Shown piece by piece: positions 15,946-29,912 of a stretch of 64,000 bases of DNA. The notes beneath the pieces are model-generated. The model was given only the letters and a program-made list of their open reading frames with translations. It did not search any database and was not told the DNA's origin. Position 1 is the first letter of the stretch. Each line of letters opens with the position of its first letter. The stretch comes from Elysia chlorotica (taxonomy: Eukaryota; Mollusca; Gastropoda; Plakobranchidae): NCBI GenBank assembly GCA_003991915.1, contig RQTK01000911.1, positions 1 through 64,000 on the forward strand. Reading direction: 5' to 3'. Made by a program: the position numbers and the translations under genes.

Positions 15946-17826
15946 ACGGCTAGAAGTCTAATGCATGCTTTTTATGTAACTACTCCAATATCTACCTTTT
16001 ATATTTAAGGCGTTGCAGAATTGATTTGTTTTGGGCTTTTTGTTGGTTTTGTGTTGTTGTTTTGGGGAGGGTTGTTGTTCTTGTTTGTTTGTTTGTTTGT
16101 TTTGGGTTGGGTTTTGTTTTGTTATTTTCAATTTGGCCATAATTATGAGAATTGTTATCTACCAGACAACTGTATTAACACTTCAGGGGCTTGTGAAAAT
16201 GTTTATGAGGTTTTAAATCCTAAAATGTGTTTTGAATGGTATTTAACATCACAAAATACGTACAATGTTCGAATACTGATAAACACAGCAAAAACAATTG
16301 TTTATAATGTGATGAAGCAATTTGTCGAAAATAGGCTATATTTTTCCTTGGGTGGATCAATGCAACGACATGAAAAGCAAATGCTTCCCACTCAGAACCA
16401 AGGTAAAGCATTTACACCGGCAAAACGACAAGTATGAAAATTAGAAAAGTTTGTTTAGTTTTTGTTTGGTTTTGCATTAGCTCTATATAGCATGTGCGTA
16501 AAATTAAATCCTGGAAGCTTCTTCGAACTCCTGGTTTCCTGCAGGCTTATGCTGCTAACTCGTAGAACGAGGCATCAATTCAACTAAAAGGGAAACTACC
16601 CTTTATAAGCTTAATATGCGTAAATCAAAAATCATAGTTTTTCTTACCCTTGATGAAACCTAGTTTGATGTTTTTTGGTGGCATTTTTTCCAGACTGAGT
16701 AAGATTGTAAAAGCTAATTTTCACCAAAACCTGATCAGATTTCTAGTCTGCAATTACAGCAAATTTAACAGCCGTCTAGTATTATTTTGTTGCTAAAGCA
16801 TTCAACAATATAAGGCAAAGCCATTAAAATAGACAATTTGTATAAAGTGTCAAAGTGTACTATATAATTGAACTACTCGACAGAGTTTAGGAGTTTACAT
16901 CGTTGATGTGTTGGGAAAAATATTATCTAAGCACCATTCTTTCCTAACGGTGACAAAAAAATGTTTCGACATTGTTGTTCATGTTATTATTCTGTTTATT
17001 TTGACCAATTCTTTTACTTGGCCCTTTGACTTTGGAAGTTTAATTTTCCACACAAAAATAATATGTAAATTTTCTGTCCTCGTATAAAACAGTTTTTGAT
17101 TTTTTACTATCTTTTTTACAATCAAAATTATTGCATATAGCCGGATGAAAATAAGTGGTGATCAAACAAAGAGAAAAGGAATGTAGTCAAGGATAACCTG
17201 GTTTGTATGTGTTGTACATGTACGCCAGTGGTACGCATGAAAAGGCTCATGGGGGCATAGTTATATTATTAACTGTCTCATCTGAGGATCCAAATAAATT
17301 TCAAAACGGTTTCCCCCAAGCAAAGATACTGGCTTGCACTCCTTGTGGACGCTCTGAGTGTTTGGAAACCCTGTTTCCATGGCACTCTTTAGAGATTGAG
17401 CTTTTGTGTACCATGAAACGTTTCGTCGGATAAAATATCTAATTTCTGTCTACTGTTCAATGTAAGTTATTCTTTGAATACCAACCACCAAATTTACTGG
17501 TCATTATGTTTCATTTTTCTTTACGAAACGGTTTGAGCGCAAACCTTTCGTTGAAAACAAAACTGCTGTTCATAAAGTTAGAGAAGGTTATAGATCTATA
17601 GATTTTATCTAAATCTAGATTAGAAAACAATATACTTATGATAATTTAAAACAATTTAGATCCTATTCAAATAGACCTTGGACTTACCGACCTCGGCTCT
17701 ATCCAACCCCATAAACAATGTTCTACATTTGTTGGACTTTGAGTACTTTATAAAATCTATCTTACCGTGAGGGTACTTACACTCATTTGGTATGAAGTCC
17801 ATGTTAAGATGCACTTACCAATTTGG

Positions 17827-18573
<747 letters not shown>

Positions 18574-18842
18574 TTACCCCCCCCCTTTTTTTTCTATCTC
18601 TCCATCTCTCTACCTATCTTTATAAAAAAAAAAAACTTTTATACATTCATACAATTTCGTTTATGTTTGTTTTGTGTAGCTTGTTTTGTTTTCACATTAT
18701 CACCCACTGGATCTAAATCCTCATCTTTATCTATTCTATAATTTTTAATTTTTTTTTTTAATATTTTTGATTTCCACGCATCATGAGCGCTCTTTTTTGT
18801 CCAGCTGTGATTTCAGGCCAGTAAAGATTGAAGCAGTGCGAG

Positions 18843-19011
18843 ATGAGTGAAGGGGAAGATCTTAACCCGGGCTCCACTGGAACTGCCAATAACGGAAGCA
18901 TCTCTCTATCAAATGGAGAGGCAGGACGTGAGCCGCCAAAGGTCTACAATAATTCGGCTGACAACCTCAACTTCGGGTGGTTTTCTTTGCCAAGAGATGA
19001 GCAAAATGCAG
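18843..19011 (+). CDS. Unrecognised gene, coding exon 1
   Basis: 169 nt from the ATG to a gtaggt donor, ending at phase 1. It encodes 56 residues with the short hydrophobic patch NLNFGWFSLP near its end. The next acceptor supplies GT to complete a glycine codon. Confidence 0.75.
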
Positions 19012-21289
19012 GTAGGTTAAAGAATAATGCTAAATAAATTTATTTGTGAAAAGTTAATTCAATACAACTGGTAGAAAGTGATTCTACTTTAAGATACTTT
19101 CTTCTTTCAGAAACGGCTTTGATGAATAGATTTATTTATCACATATTGTATTACTATAAAGCCCGCCAGGTTTCTGCCTCAGTAAATTTTAGCCTATATA
19201 CCTATACTTTTAAACAAAACAGTGGACCTCCACGTCAAACACGTGTCTACTAAATTAATGCTGACAGGTCACCCAAAATAAAATGCAATGCATTCTCCAG
19301 GTGGCTCGAGGCATGGCAGCCGCCCTGCGAGTGTGTGTGGGAGAAAACCTCAGAGCGGAAGACCTCCCAGCCAAGGCGGCGCTGCGTATGGCCAGCAAGG
19401 GGGGCCGCCGGATTACAACGGGGGCAATCAACCAGGATCCGAGAGTAACCTGCCCCCGCCCAGTCGACAGGGTTACCCGCAGCAGAAGCCGATAGATTCC
19501 CAAAGGCTGGTAGTCAATCACGATGCAGATATGGCTGATTTCGAACGTTCAGACCACAACTGTCAACAAGAATACCAGATGCACCCCGCTGCTGACCAAT
19601 GCCGCGGCCAGGGGGACGACTCGACTGGGCAGGAATACCAACGCGAGGTCGAGGTTGTGGATTGGCCGCTGTCCCGTGCCGCGCAGGAGATGCTGATGCG
19701 AAAGGCTCACCCGCCGGCAGAACCAGGTTTAACTTTCATGGACAAGAAAGGAACGTCCTCAAGGTATATGATTTCATGATATTTCCATCTTGTATAAAAT
19801 TAACTCAATCGTATACGTCTATGTTTGGTGTGTATATCAACAGAGGAAATTTCATTGCTAACATGAATCGCATATTTAAAGTGTATTTAGGATATAATCT
19901 TTTTCTAGAAAATGATCCATTGTTTTGCTGTTTGTTTGTTGTTGTTGTTGTTAATGTGGTTGTTTAGATTAAGATTAGTAAGCGTATTTATTACTTTCCA
20001 CGTGGATTTTTGTGAAAAGGAATAATATTTATTGGTAGTTTCTATTTTGTCTTCATAATTCAATGATATCAGTGATGATACATTCACAAATTCCTCCTCA
20101 GACCCGGATCTCGGGGAGGCACCCCAAGTGTCCCGGCCGTCCCTCCAACCCCGATGCCACCTCTACATTGGGACGGCTACAAGGACACCAACCGGCCAAC
20201 GTTCGCTTCTTGGCGGGAGCGCTGGCACCGAGATCATTCCCTCACGCAACCGCATTGCTTGTCTCAGTGTCCCAGGGGACGCAACCGGAGGGAAACTGAA
20301 CAGAGACATAATATATTCGGCGATTTTAACAATAACTACAACGTAGAGAGTGAAATCACGGGAACCCATTGTGATTCAAAACTTAGCGATGCCGTTACAG
20401 TCAAAGGCAGTACTAAAAACAGCAATAACAACAACGGTTATGACAGCAGCTGTGTCATAAAAGACGACAAAGGAAACCTTAGGGAAGACCAAGGATATTG
20501 GAACAAGCACTGGCGTGATGACCACGTAACCAACATTGGTACAGAGTTTATAGGATATGATGGCAGCATTTTCAGGGCAGTTAAAGGATCTGGGCAGTGC
20601 AAAAAGGCTGCCCCAAAAGAAAAAAATGGCAATAAAAGCATTACTTTATGTGTCAAGAGAGAAATCAATAGTGCTTTCCGTAAGCGCATAAAAAAACGGG
20701 CGTCTGTTGTGGATCCGATTGTTCAAACCAACGGCAGTGGATTGGACACGTGCAGATCAGAAATGGTTGGTTGTTTGAATTTTTAGTTATAGTTATATGT
20801 TTTGTTTTCAATTTCATGATACATTTGGCGGCGCTAATATTTAAAAGAATGGGAAAAAGAAGCAACCACATGAGAGCTGATAAGTGTCAATGAATAAAAT
20901 GAGATTCTTTTACCTAAATATTCACTGACATAAAAAGGGAATGCCAATTAAAGCAAGTGTGGCATTTATAGAGCACTAAAGCATGTTTAGGTTTTCTGTA
21001 TTTCTATTATGATTAATTGATTGTTTTAAAGTTAATTGTGTATCTCTGGTTGCCTCGTTATGACTCAAACCCATTCTCTACATAACAGGCTGCTCGATAT
21101 GAAGACATTGACACGGTGGAGGAAGGACCTCCAAAACACTCCAAGCCCATCAAGAAAAAGACTTCCTTCGTGTTAAATGTCTTGACTCGTGTCAAAAACT
21201 TTAAAAAGGCCGCCTCATGCTGGGGGAAAAAAGTTAGTGGCCGGACTCTTCCGCGCAATACCTACTGCCAGTTTGAAAACGACTTCTGA
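18843..21289 (+). CDS. Unrecognised four-exon gene, 498-residue hydrophilic protein
   Basis: Exons 18843-19011, 19301-19763, 20102-20765 and 21089-21289 join in phase (1, 2, 0) to 499 codons including TGA. The ATG (MSEGEDLNPGSTG) follows an in-frame TAA at 18,822, and a possible 5'-UTR acceptor (tttcag) ends at 18,816. The N-terminal half is Gly/Pro/Ser/Gln-rich (AAYGQQGGPPDYNGGNQPG) and probably disordered. The middle has tryptophan-bearing segments (VVDWPLSRAAQEML, HWDGYKDTNRPTFASWRERW, YWNKHWRDD). The C-terminus is basic (KPIKKKTSFVLNVLTRVKNF) and ends CQFENDF. There is no signal peptide, membrane helix or known domain. I do not recognise the family. It converges with the LOXHD1-like gene. 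The exon 3 donor (gttggt) is weak, making that junction the least sure. Confidence 0.75.
19301..19763 (+). CDS. Unrecognised gene, coding exon 2
   Basis: 463 nt between acceptor ctccag| and donor |gtatat, clearly more GC-rich than the flanking introns. It encodes GGSRHGSRPASVCGRKPQ, a Gly/Pro/Gln-rich stretch, an acidic His/Gln-rich stretch, then EVEVVDWPLSRAAQEMLMRK. Two other frames are also open across part of it; this frame is preferred because it joins exons 1 and 3 in phase. Confidence 0.78.
20102..20765 (+). CDS. Unrecognised gene, coding exon 3
   Basis: 664 nt after acceptor cctcctcag|. It begins PGSRGGTPSVPAVPPTPMPP, then the Trp-rich segment, an Asn-rich stretch (NSNNNNGYD), YWNKHWRDDHV and a Lys/Arg-rich end (FRKRIKKRASVVDPIV). 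The frame runs on to a stop at 20,784-20,786. A weak |gttggt donor at 20,766 is needed to reach exon 4, so a shorter isoform ending in this exon is possible. Confidence 0.75.
21089..21289 (+). CDS. Unrecognised gene, coding exon 4
   Basis: 67 codons including TGA after acceptor cataacag|. It encodes AARYEDIDTVEEGPPKHSK, then the basic segment KKKTSFVLNVLTRVKNFKK, ending in CQFENDF. The GC-richer composition and uninterrupted frame support coding. Its junction to exon 3 is the weakest link in the model. Confidence 0.65.
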   Translation, partial: AARYEDIDTVEEGPPKHSKPIKKKTSFVLNVLTRVKNFKKAASCWGKKVSGRTLPRNTYCQFENDF

Positions 21290-21536
21290 CAAGAGATGTT
21301 AAAGCCTCCAGAATTTGTCTCTTCATTTTTCATATAATGTAAATATACTGCCGCACATACTATGTTTAATGCATTTATCGGCATCATTAATTGCTATTGA
21401 GCCATTGCATATTGATGGGATTAAATTATTACTGTCTCATTAGGACAAAACATTACAATGCTTAAGCTGTCTATCAAGACGAAATTTTTTTTTAATATTT
21501 TAACTTTTCATCAATTGATTTATTGAATTTATAAGA

Positions 21537-21542
21537 AATAAA
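21537..21542 (+). promoter_or_regulatory. Candidate AATAAA polyadenylation signal for the + strand gene
   Basis: AATAAA about 250 nt after the TGA at 21,289, in AT-rich sequence. A second AATAAA lies at 21,768-21,773. Either would give a short 3' UTR well before the convergent gene. Confidence 0.45.
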
Positions 21543-22789
21543 CCACACTATAATATACTTGGCTGTACTCTAGTTTAAATAATTACATTTATATTTGTTT
21601 AAAAAATGTTTCTCTCATTTCAGATAGTTATATCCTATAACGCTTGCCTCAATAGACTTCATGCTTATTTTGTTTTATTTTTTGTTATCTTTTTGTTTTT
21701 CTTGGACGTTTTTGTTTGTTTGTGAAATTATAAAAAGAGAAGGGGTTAAGCAAAGAACTAGAGGGTTAATAAACATTATTAAAAACAAAAATAAACTGTA
21801 ACATGTGTAGGGTAAGAGTACGAGGAAGACAATACGGTTGTTCTTTGCATTTAGTTATTTCTTCAACGCGTGTAAATAAACAACAATGACAAAGACATTT
21901 TAACAATAATATTATATGGACGGATTTTATTCTCAATTTAATAGGCTTATAAAAATAGTTTTTACTTTGGAAAAATAATTGACAGATCTGAAGATAACAA
22001 CTATGTTTCAACAAATGTCTAGACTACTTAACCCCACTACCAAAGATAACAAAAAAACTGATACAAAGTACAACACATACTACATATACATCTCAAAATT
22101 CAATATTTTCCAAGATCAGTTTTACAAATCAGATCTAAAAAGTTGAGTAAATTGAAATGAAATAGTAACAAAATTCATAACATAAGTAATTGGAAACTAG
22201 AGAATAAGTAGTTGTTTTTATTTTAAGACAATATGACCTTAGTTATACCAAACAAATAAAACATCCTTCATTAAATAACCATCAGGTTTGTTATTATATA
22301 AATCACTCTATTCAAATCAACATGGCAAAGATGTGTGAACAGCAAAAAAATGTTTTCAGTGTTATGATATAGATCTAGCTACATAATTATGACTATACTG
22401 TATACTGATATGGGTGCATTCCAATCCAGATTGATGTACTATCCACCCTGTGCTTCATAATTATATAGATTTTTGTTTTAATAGAAATTCTCTCCAGTAA
22501 GATTATGGAAGACTACAAATTTAATACATTCTTTAATGATTCAAATGGAAGTTCACAAATTAATACTTTAATTAAGCAATTTTACACACATACCATTGTT
22601 AACATACTTTTTATATATATTAACCTCTGCAATTTTTTTTACATATAAATGATTCCTTTGAATTTAAATTATTCATAAAAGAAAGATTTATTTCATAGTT
22701 ACTACATTCATGACTACAAAAATGATATAAAAATCACAATAGCAATGGTAACAACAATGTAAGCCATAACAATTAAGAGTGATAGTATT

Positions 22790-22800
22790 AATACTAATAC

Positions 22801-22839
<39 letters not shown>

Positions 22840-22860
22840 CAATAACAATAATAACAACAA
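22790..22860 (+). repeat. (AAT)n-type microsatellite
   Basis: Runs of AATAAT and AACAAT trinucleotides with interruptions. Confidence 0.9.
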
Positions 22861-24234
22861 TTAATAGAACAATATTCACAATAAATATAATCAAAACAAG
22901 AACAACATTATCAATAATAATAACAATACCTGAATCACAATAACGACCATAATCATGTTTATAGTAAATATTCATAATTATATGTAAAAAAATAATGCTT
23001 TGATAGTTTCCTAAACTTGTTATTAGAAAACTCTTTGAATGAATGACCAGACTTTCCCAGAAAAATATGTCATGTAAATTAAAGCTATTCACCATGATTT
23101 ATTCCTATAGTACATATACATTTGTTAAATTATGAATTAAGTAGAATAAAGAATAATATGCAAGCATTTTGGAAACAGTTTGCATTAGAGCATGCAGAAT
23201 TCCAGCTTTTTCACCATAAACATCTTTTTTTACTTTAATCAGGCCTCAGGTAAAAATTTTCAAGAAAAGAGGCAAGGGCTCAAAAGGCTTAGATTGTTAG
23301 TTTCTCTATTGCGCAGTTCTTTGTGATAAAAGACAATAATAATAAACCATTAGGGTACTGAAAAAAGTCATGCCAGTCACATATTATCAGGACGACGTTA
23401 TTCAGGTGTAAAGAAAGCTTTCATCTGTATTTAATGTACAGAAACTTATGTTTTGGAAATAAATGTAACAGTGTCCTATATAAAGAAACCTGGTACTGTA
23501 TTGAAAATTAATATAAGCATGCCAGTCAAAGGCTACTTAAGATATCATTAATAATAAGCTGACTTTGGCATCTAATGATAAATATCATAACTCGATCAAT
23601 TAGGGGATATCTTAAAATGATCTTATGTTAATATCAGTGACAACATATAACATGATATTAAAATGCATTAACTTTATTGCAGATGTTTTGGAATACTTGA
23701 TAATCGTTATAGTCAAAACTGAAATCACAGTCGACCAGTGAATCAGGGACCATGTTGTCTATTTGTTCCTCCGTTCAAACCAAATTTTTGTTATAGGAGC
23801 CTGCAGGGTGTCTTCTTAATTTATTATAATCCATTTAATAATAGCATTGGGTTACCATTATTCTTGCTCATTGAAGGAATGAAGGATGAAAACTGAGTAG
23901 AATGTCTGAAGCCTCTAATGCTTTGGACAGTCATGCGTGTCTTTAGTCGTATGTCTGATTCAAGTAAATGGCCGCCTTAGATAGGCACTATATTCTCCAT
24001 TCTGATGATAGAAACCTAGAAACTATAATAAAGTCACTTTCGGAGAGTCCATTAATAGAGCACATTATATGAAAGATAAATTATATTAAAAAATACAGGC
24101 TATGCTTTTTCGATTATGACACTTAAAAGACAGCCAATGTTTGAAGTTTCAAAAATTTTTCAAAAAGGATAAATAAATAAACTGAGCAGCATCAATAAAC
24201 TTGTTTATCACTGTGTTGGTCCATCATCTTCATT

Positions 24235-24240
24235 TTTAAT
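24235..24240 (-). promoter_or_regulatory. Candidate polyadenylation hexamer (ATTAAA) for the LOXHD1-like gene
   Basis: ATTAAA on the minus strand, about 95 nt past the stop codon. A canonical AATAAA lies further out at 23,820-23,825 (minus strand). In such AT-rich DNA either match may be chance. Confidence 0.3.
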
Positions 24241-24333
24241 GGCATCAGCTGTACCATTTTCTGTTCGTTGTAAGTGTTACCACCATTACTATTACTGTAC
24301 AGGTTGATTTTTTACTGCGCCAGTTTTTGCAGG

Positions 24334-25261
24334 CTACTCGTTTGACTTTGGTCCCTTTTTGTCCGAATTATTTTCAAAATTATCACCTCCATTTTCCGCC
24401 TCTGTATCATTGTTATTATCACTATTATTGTCGCCATTCACTTTGTCATCATTATCAGGCTCAGCAGCGACAGGTTCACTATTGATTTCTTTTCTGTCAT
24501 CTCCTTCAACTTTTTCATCTCTGTCCGACTGCTCAATGTTTTCATCTGGAAGTTCAGACTCTCTCTGTGTAGGTTGTTCACTCTCTGGTGCTTCTCTTGC
24601 AGTTGCCCCGTCATCACTAGCTGTGTACATACCGGGGGATTTCTGTTCCCTTTCCGATACTTCTGCCTGTGAGTAGGCTGCGGCGTTACCTTCAGTACCT
24701 TCTGTGCGGTAAGTAGAGTCATCTTCTGTAGGAACAACAACCGTTTCGTCGTAGCCTTCGTCCTCTGTTCGCACTGTGCCATTTTGACCAGTGCGAGCGG
24801 TTTCTGGCAGTTGCAGGTGAAGTTCTTCATCGCCTGGCGGTGGATGATCCATGTCATGAGGCATTGTCTTATCTGTATTCTCTAAATCATTCTCTTCCTG
24901 TGCATATTCCACGTTCGGATCCTGTTCCTGTTGTTCACCACCCTCTTCCTCAGGATCATGTTGACTTGAAGCTGATTCCTCTAGTTTTGTTTTTGGGTCA
25001 TCTCTACTAATATCCTCCTCTGGAGCTTCATCATTTTGTAGTTCTGGATTTTCGTCACCATCAATTTCTTTGTTTTCCAAAATAGCATCCGCTGTATCTG
25101 GATCTTTGACATTTTCGCCATGTGCGTTTTCGACTTTCTCCATGATTTCCGTTTGTTGGTCAACCTCTGATGAGATTCCTTCTTCAACGTCGACAAGGTC
25201 ACCATCTTCTTTTCCAGAAACCAGTATGGTCACTTGGTTCTCCTGGCCACCAATTACGGAT
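24334..25261 (-). CDS. LOXHD1: Terminal exon: acidic, probably disordered C-terminal tail
   Basis: This exon of 928 coding nt ends in a TAG stop at 24,334-24,336. The acceptor is ttttcag| at 25,262 and contributes one base, matching the phase-2 end of module 14. After a short transition (SVIGGQENQVTILVSG) the roughly 309 residues are dominated by Glu, Asp, Gln, Asn and Ser (for example DPEEEGGEQQEQDPN, NGDNNSDNNNDTEAEN) and end KKGPKSNE. There is no cysteine and no membrane segment. Vertebrate LOXHD1 ends in PLAT repeats without a comparable tail as far as I know, so this looks lineage-specific. Assignment to the same transcript rests on strand, phase and lack of any other partner exon. Confidence 0.78.
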
Positions 25262-28200
25262 CTGAAAATAACAAGAAAATTTCTTAAAATCTGACAGCAT
25301 TGAAAAAAAAAAAGTTTGAGCGGCATAGAAAAAGGATCTCAGTTTTTAATAGAAAAAAGTAAGGATGTGGTACAGACAGTAAACATAGAATATGACATGG
25401 TTATTTCGAGAAACTTAAAAAGAAAATGGGACTGTTGCAATTCCTTTAGATTTATGTGGAGTTGTAGGGTCAACAAAAAAATCAACAACTTTAGGTTTTC
25501 AAAAGTAAAATTTATCCAACTTTGTAAAAGCATGTGCTATCAACATTGCAAACAATTACACATGTTAAAAAAAATATCACAAGATTATGTGTATGTTGAC
25601 ATTCATTCAAATAATTATTTTGTTAACAAACATTAGAGCCAGATGAATGTTAAAAAAATATAAACTATTGTGTCTTTGGGGATGATTATCCTCCGCAGTG
25701 TTAACCTAGAGTGCGTCTTGACTCTGTGGTGGTAACATCAACCTCGGGCTGTCCGCCGCATCAGTGTCTGGCGCCAGCTGCCCGACTGGGATCTCAACTC
25801 CTGATGTTGCTGCCTTGTCTGCTATCCATCTGCTCATGGGAAAAGATAAGTTGACACGTTATTGCCCTCTTATGGCTTGCCTGCTCTGCGAGACGCAAGG
25901 TGCACAACAGTACTACTTCTTCAATTGTCCACTTAAAGCTGAATACCTTGGTGTCCACTAACAGTGTTTTTTAGTTACGTTTATTTCAATTGTGAAGCAA
26001 CCAGGGTGGCGAAAGTCGGAATTAAGACTTTTTGAGTTATCTATTGTGTGCTAAGAAGCACCAAATGTATTTGAAGAGGTTGAAGAAATTATAACTCTAT
26101 CCTTTTTAGAGGCAGACACAATTCTTTTTTTTTTTTTTTAAATTAAAAGGTGGTGATAGAGAAGCTTTTCTATGTTAAGAAGACTCAAGCTTCTAACTTA
26201 TATTATGTTGTTCCGCAACAGTTACTTCGATTGTCCACTAGTTGTGTTGATGCACAACAGCTCCTTTGGTTGTCCATTGTGTCCTTAAATAAGTTCAATT
26301 GTCCACAATTTGTATTGTTGCGAATTGCCAGTCTCCACTATAAAATTTAAGGAATTCACCAAAAAATGTGACAAATCTGATATCCTAGATGTGTCTTCAG
26401 AGTATGTCAGTCTGAAGCCAAAGCATAGAACAAAAAAGATATGACTATGTAGATAACACTCCTTGATCTCTTGGTGTTCAGAAGCGGATAAACTATTATT
26501 TTTAAGATAAGTTTCTCAAAGCTTTTTCTGATGTTTTTTAAACTTTGCCTAGCAAAAAATCTCAGAACTTTACATAACGAGTCATGAATATCTTAATTCC
26601 ATTTTCCCTGATAGTTTTCTTTTTTCAGATTCATAAAATATCTTGTTAAAAAGGGTGTGAAAACAGCTATCCTACTTTTTTTAAAAGACCAATTGATATT
26701 AATCGATCTTTATACGCAAATGAATTAAGCCTTGGCAAGCAATCTATGAAAATCCGGCCTTGACTTAATACAGTAATTGCCGGTTGTCTAATAATGTTGT
26801 TGTTGTTGGGTTTTTTTGCTGTGTCCAATTAAGGCAAAATCTAAAATCACAAATAAAACGAAAAAGAGCGGTGAAATTCTCAGGGAAATATAACAGATTA
26901 CAATAAAATATGGAGAGCTTTTGATCATGATATCTAGATATGCTACTGACAACATTAAAATCATGTTTATTTCAAATTTTTAAGAAAGCACAACCATAGA
27001 TTACAAAAAATGTAATAATAAGAAAACTAACCAAGCACTAAATGTATGGTTTTTAGCCTAAATCATTAAAAGTAATCAGACAGTAACATAAAGACTAAAA
27101 GTTCCAGAGAAATACAAGATCAAGCTATCTGCTAAGACTTGCCATACAATGAAAATATAACGCAGACAGAAGGCCATGCTTAGTACATGTACTTTTCATT
27201 TGCACGGGTTTCCAATAACTGTGTGGGCATCAATTGATTTGATGTTAAATTTATTTATATCCTTCAGAAAGTTTTTTAAAAATTAACAAATTTGGGGAAG
27301 TATTACAAATACTTAAGAACGTGAAAAAAAAAAGTTCGAACGCTCTTACACTTCAGGAATTTTTGTTTGTATGTTAATTATTGTTTTGTTTTTTACTAAA
27401 AGCATAATAATTTGTCATTAACTTGACTCTTGTTACCAACGTATGATATTAAATAAATAGTTTCTGATATAAAGTATTGTACAGAGTGGCAACACTATTG
27501 AAAAAGATTATTTTCTTTTGCAAAAAATGAAGATGCTGTATTAAGCATATTGCTCTTCGGAAATCATACTTTAAGGCACTCATTTTCCTCCGTCTTTCAA
27601 AGATTTATAAATTAAAAGAAAGCCAAAAACTAATGATTTATTAGGGAAAATAAATGAATAGATCTGTGCGAGAAATTTTGTAAAACATGACTTGTATGAA
27701 GTCTTTGACCATTGTAAAACTCTCCACAGTTTCACATAAAGATTTTGTCATCACAAAATTAAAAAAATTCTACATGGAGAAAGCTAATAAATGACAGACG
27801 TTTTGCACACTATTGGCATAGCTTTTCTAACAGACATTTAACAAAGGTAAGAGCACTGAAATAAGAAAATAAAAAAGCTAACAACATGTACAGAAAAATG
27901 TAAAATCAACGCACAAAAGCGTAATGGTACCGAAAGAAGATTAACAAAAATTATTTATATCTAGATACAAACCAATTTTTTTCAGTACAGGTATTATGTT
28001 CAATAAAAAATAAGAACGCACCACGACATAATATTATAATTAAACTAACAAGCAAAAATGAAAAGAAAAATAGGCAAATAATGTTTACATGTCTGCATAA
28101 GTCTGCTTGTGAGTGAATGGTAAATAAAAGGTAAAATGTTTCCTTTGCCACAACAAATAATACAATTATGAATAGTTACAGCATTTTTCTTTTCATCATA

Positions 28201-29862
28201 GAAGTCATCACTAAGATTATAAGCAAGGACAGAGAGGTTAATTTTCTACAAATATTAACGTCAATGTGTATTTGAAAAGGAAGTAATGGACATCCATACT
28301 ATACTTGTTAAACTAAAAACATGTCAAAGTATCAATATATTTTGGGTTTTTTTATATACCAGGGCAAAGCAATATTGTTGTGATAAAAAAAGAACATTTG
28401 TAGAAAAGAGTGATGCAAGTGAGTAAGATTATTAATAGCATTAGTATTCTTAAACAAACAAAAAATGAATAAATACATATATAAAGAAGACATAAGACAG
28501 ATTTGCGAACCGCCAGATCCATATTAGATTTTTAAAAAGGAAGGGATGGGGTCCTGAAAATGCAGCTGAAATGTAGGTTTTTACATCTGCAATGTTTTCG
28601 TTTCTTGATCAAATTACACAAACTCACTGTTGATTAAATTTATACCATTACCTTTGCTTTTACAAAAGGATTTGTGCAATAAATCGTATGTTACAAAAAT
28701 GTTATTACTTTCTATATATTTAAATCAAAATCAATTTATATAATCTTCAGTCAACCTTTAAAGTCTGATCTGAACAAGTTACCTCTTGATTCAACCTCGA
28801 AAGATTACATACATTGGCTAACTATGTACTAGTACAAATAACATTAATTAAAAGTTATTAAAAAAATTGGGGTGTCATTTAGAGATAACAATTAAAAATG
28901 AGTGTTGAACGTGTTTGCAAAACATATATACCTTAATCCTACAGACTCAATAATATATTTTTAACATCATTTTTTGTTTTCTTTGGCTGCAAGAAATATT
29001 TCTCTGTTTGTTGGGTTTTGTTTCATTCATTTAGAATACCCTATTTACTTGATATAATTACTTTTTCTACTTTGACAAAAAAAAATGTGAAATTTTAAAT
29101 TATATGTAATATTTATGATTATTTGTAACCAATTTTTCATTAACATGTACACAATTTTTATGATATTATTTTTTGTGACAGTGATAAATTTACATGTTTT
29201 ATGAATTCTAACTCTTCGGGTAAGATATGTTTAAGGAATACTGAGAAAGGCCAACAAGAATTAATATGAAACGCCACCTAATAAGTAAAATTAAGAAACT
29301 GAAAAAAACAATGTATTTAAAAAATTCTCGTTTCTTTTTGTTTCAAAAGAGCATGTTAATTTTTATTCTGAAAAACATATGATAATTTAACAAATGTACA
29401 CGACATTGGTGGCGTGAAACTAACATGATGTGGGCAAGTGCTTTCTTTGCATCTTATCATTTTAAAGTGAAGGAGTGGAACTAGTTTTAAGAAATAAAAA
29501 GAAATATACAATTGAACAATACACACCCTCTAACCCTCTCATACGAAAGACAATTACAACATCAGTAAATATAATGATATATCTAAATGCAAATAATGCT
29601 ACATGCATCATAGGAGGAACTAAACAAAAAAGCGCAGAGAGTTTTTTTTTTACTAAGGTGAAAGATAAAAACAAAATATTGTTGAAAGAAAAAGGTGTGA
29701 GATTTAAGCATAATACACAAAAACGTGGCCAACAAAAAGGAAAATCAAAATGTAATATAAACTAAAAAGAAAATATTGGAACATAGATCAATACTCAAAG
29801 CAGTTATTCACATTAAAAGATAAATAGGTAAAAGAAGCCGTACACCTAATTTGAGAGGGGGG

Positions 29863-29912
<50 letters not shown>

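Larger units (their letters stand above)
21290..24333. other. Convergent intergenic region and 3' UTRs
   Basis: Very AT-rich sequence between the two stop codons. It holds an (ATA)n/(ATAAT)n tract at 22,790-22,860 and candidate polyadenylation hexamers for both genes. No further coding sequence was seen. Confidence 0.6.

Noticed and set aside
16021..16437. 138-codon + strand open frame with a hydrophobic start
   Set aside because: The apparent membrane segment is produced by a TTTGTTTG low-complexity run; the rest is AT-rich with no splice context or family resemblance.
22688..23095. 135-codon minus frame rich in Ile/Val
   Set aside because: Product of an AAT/AAC microsatellite in 3' flanking DNA.
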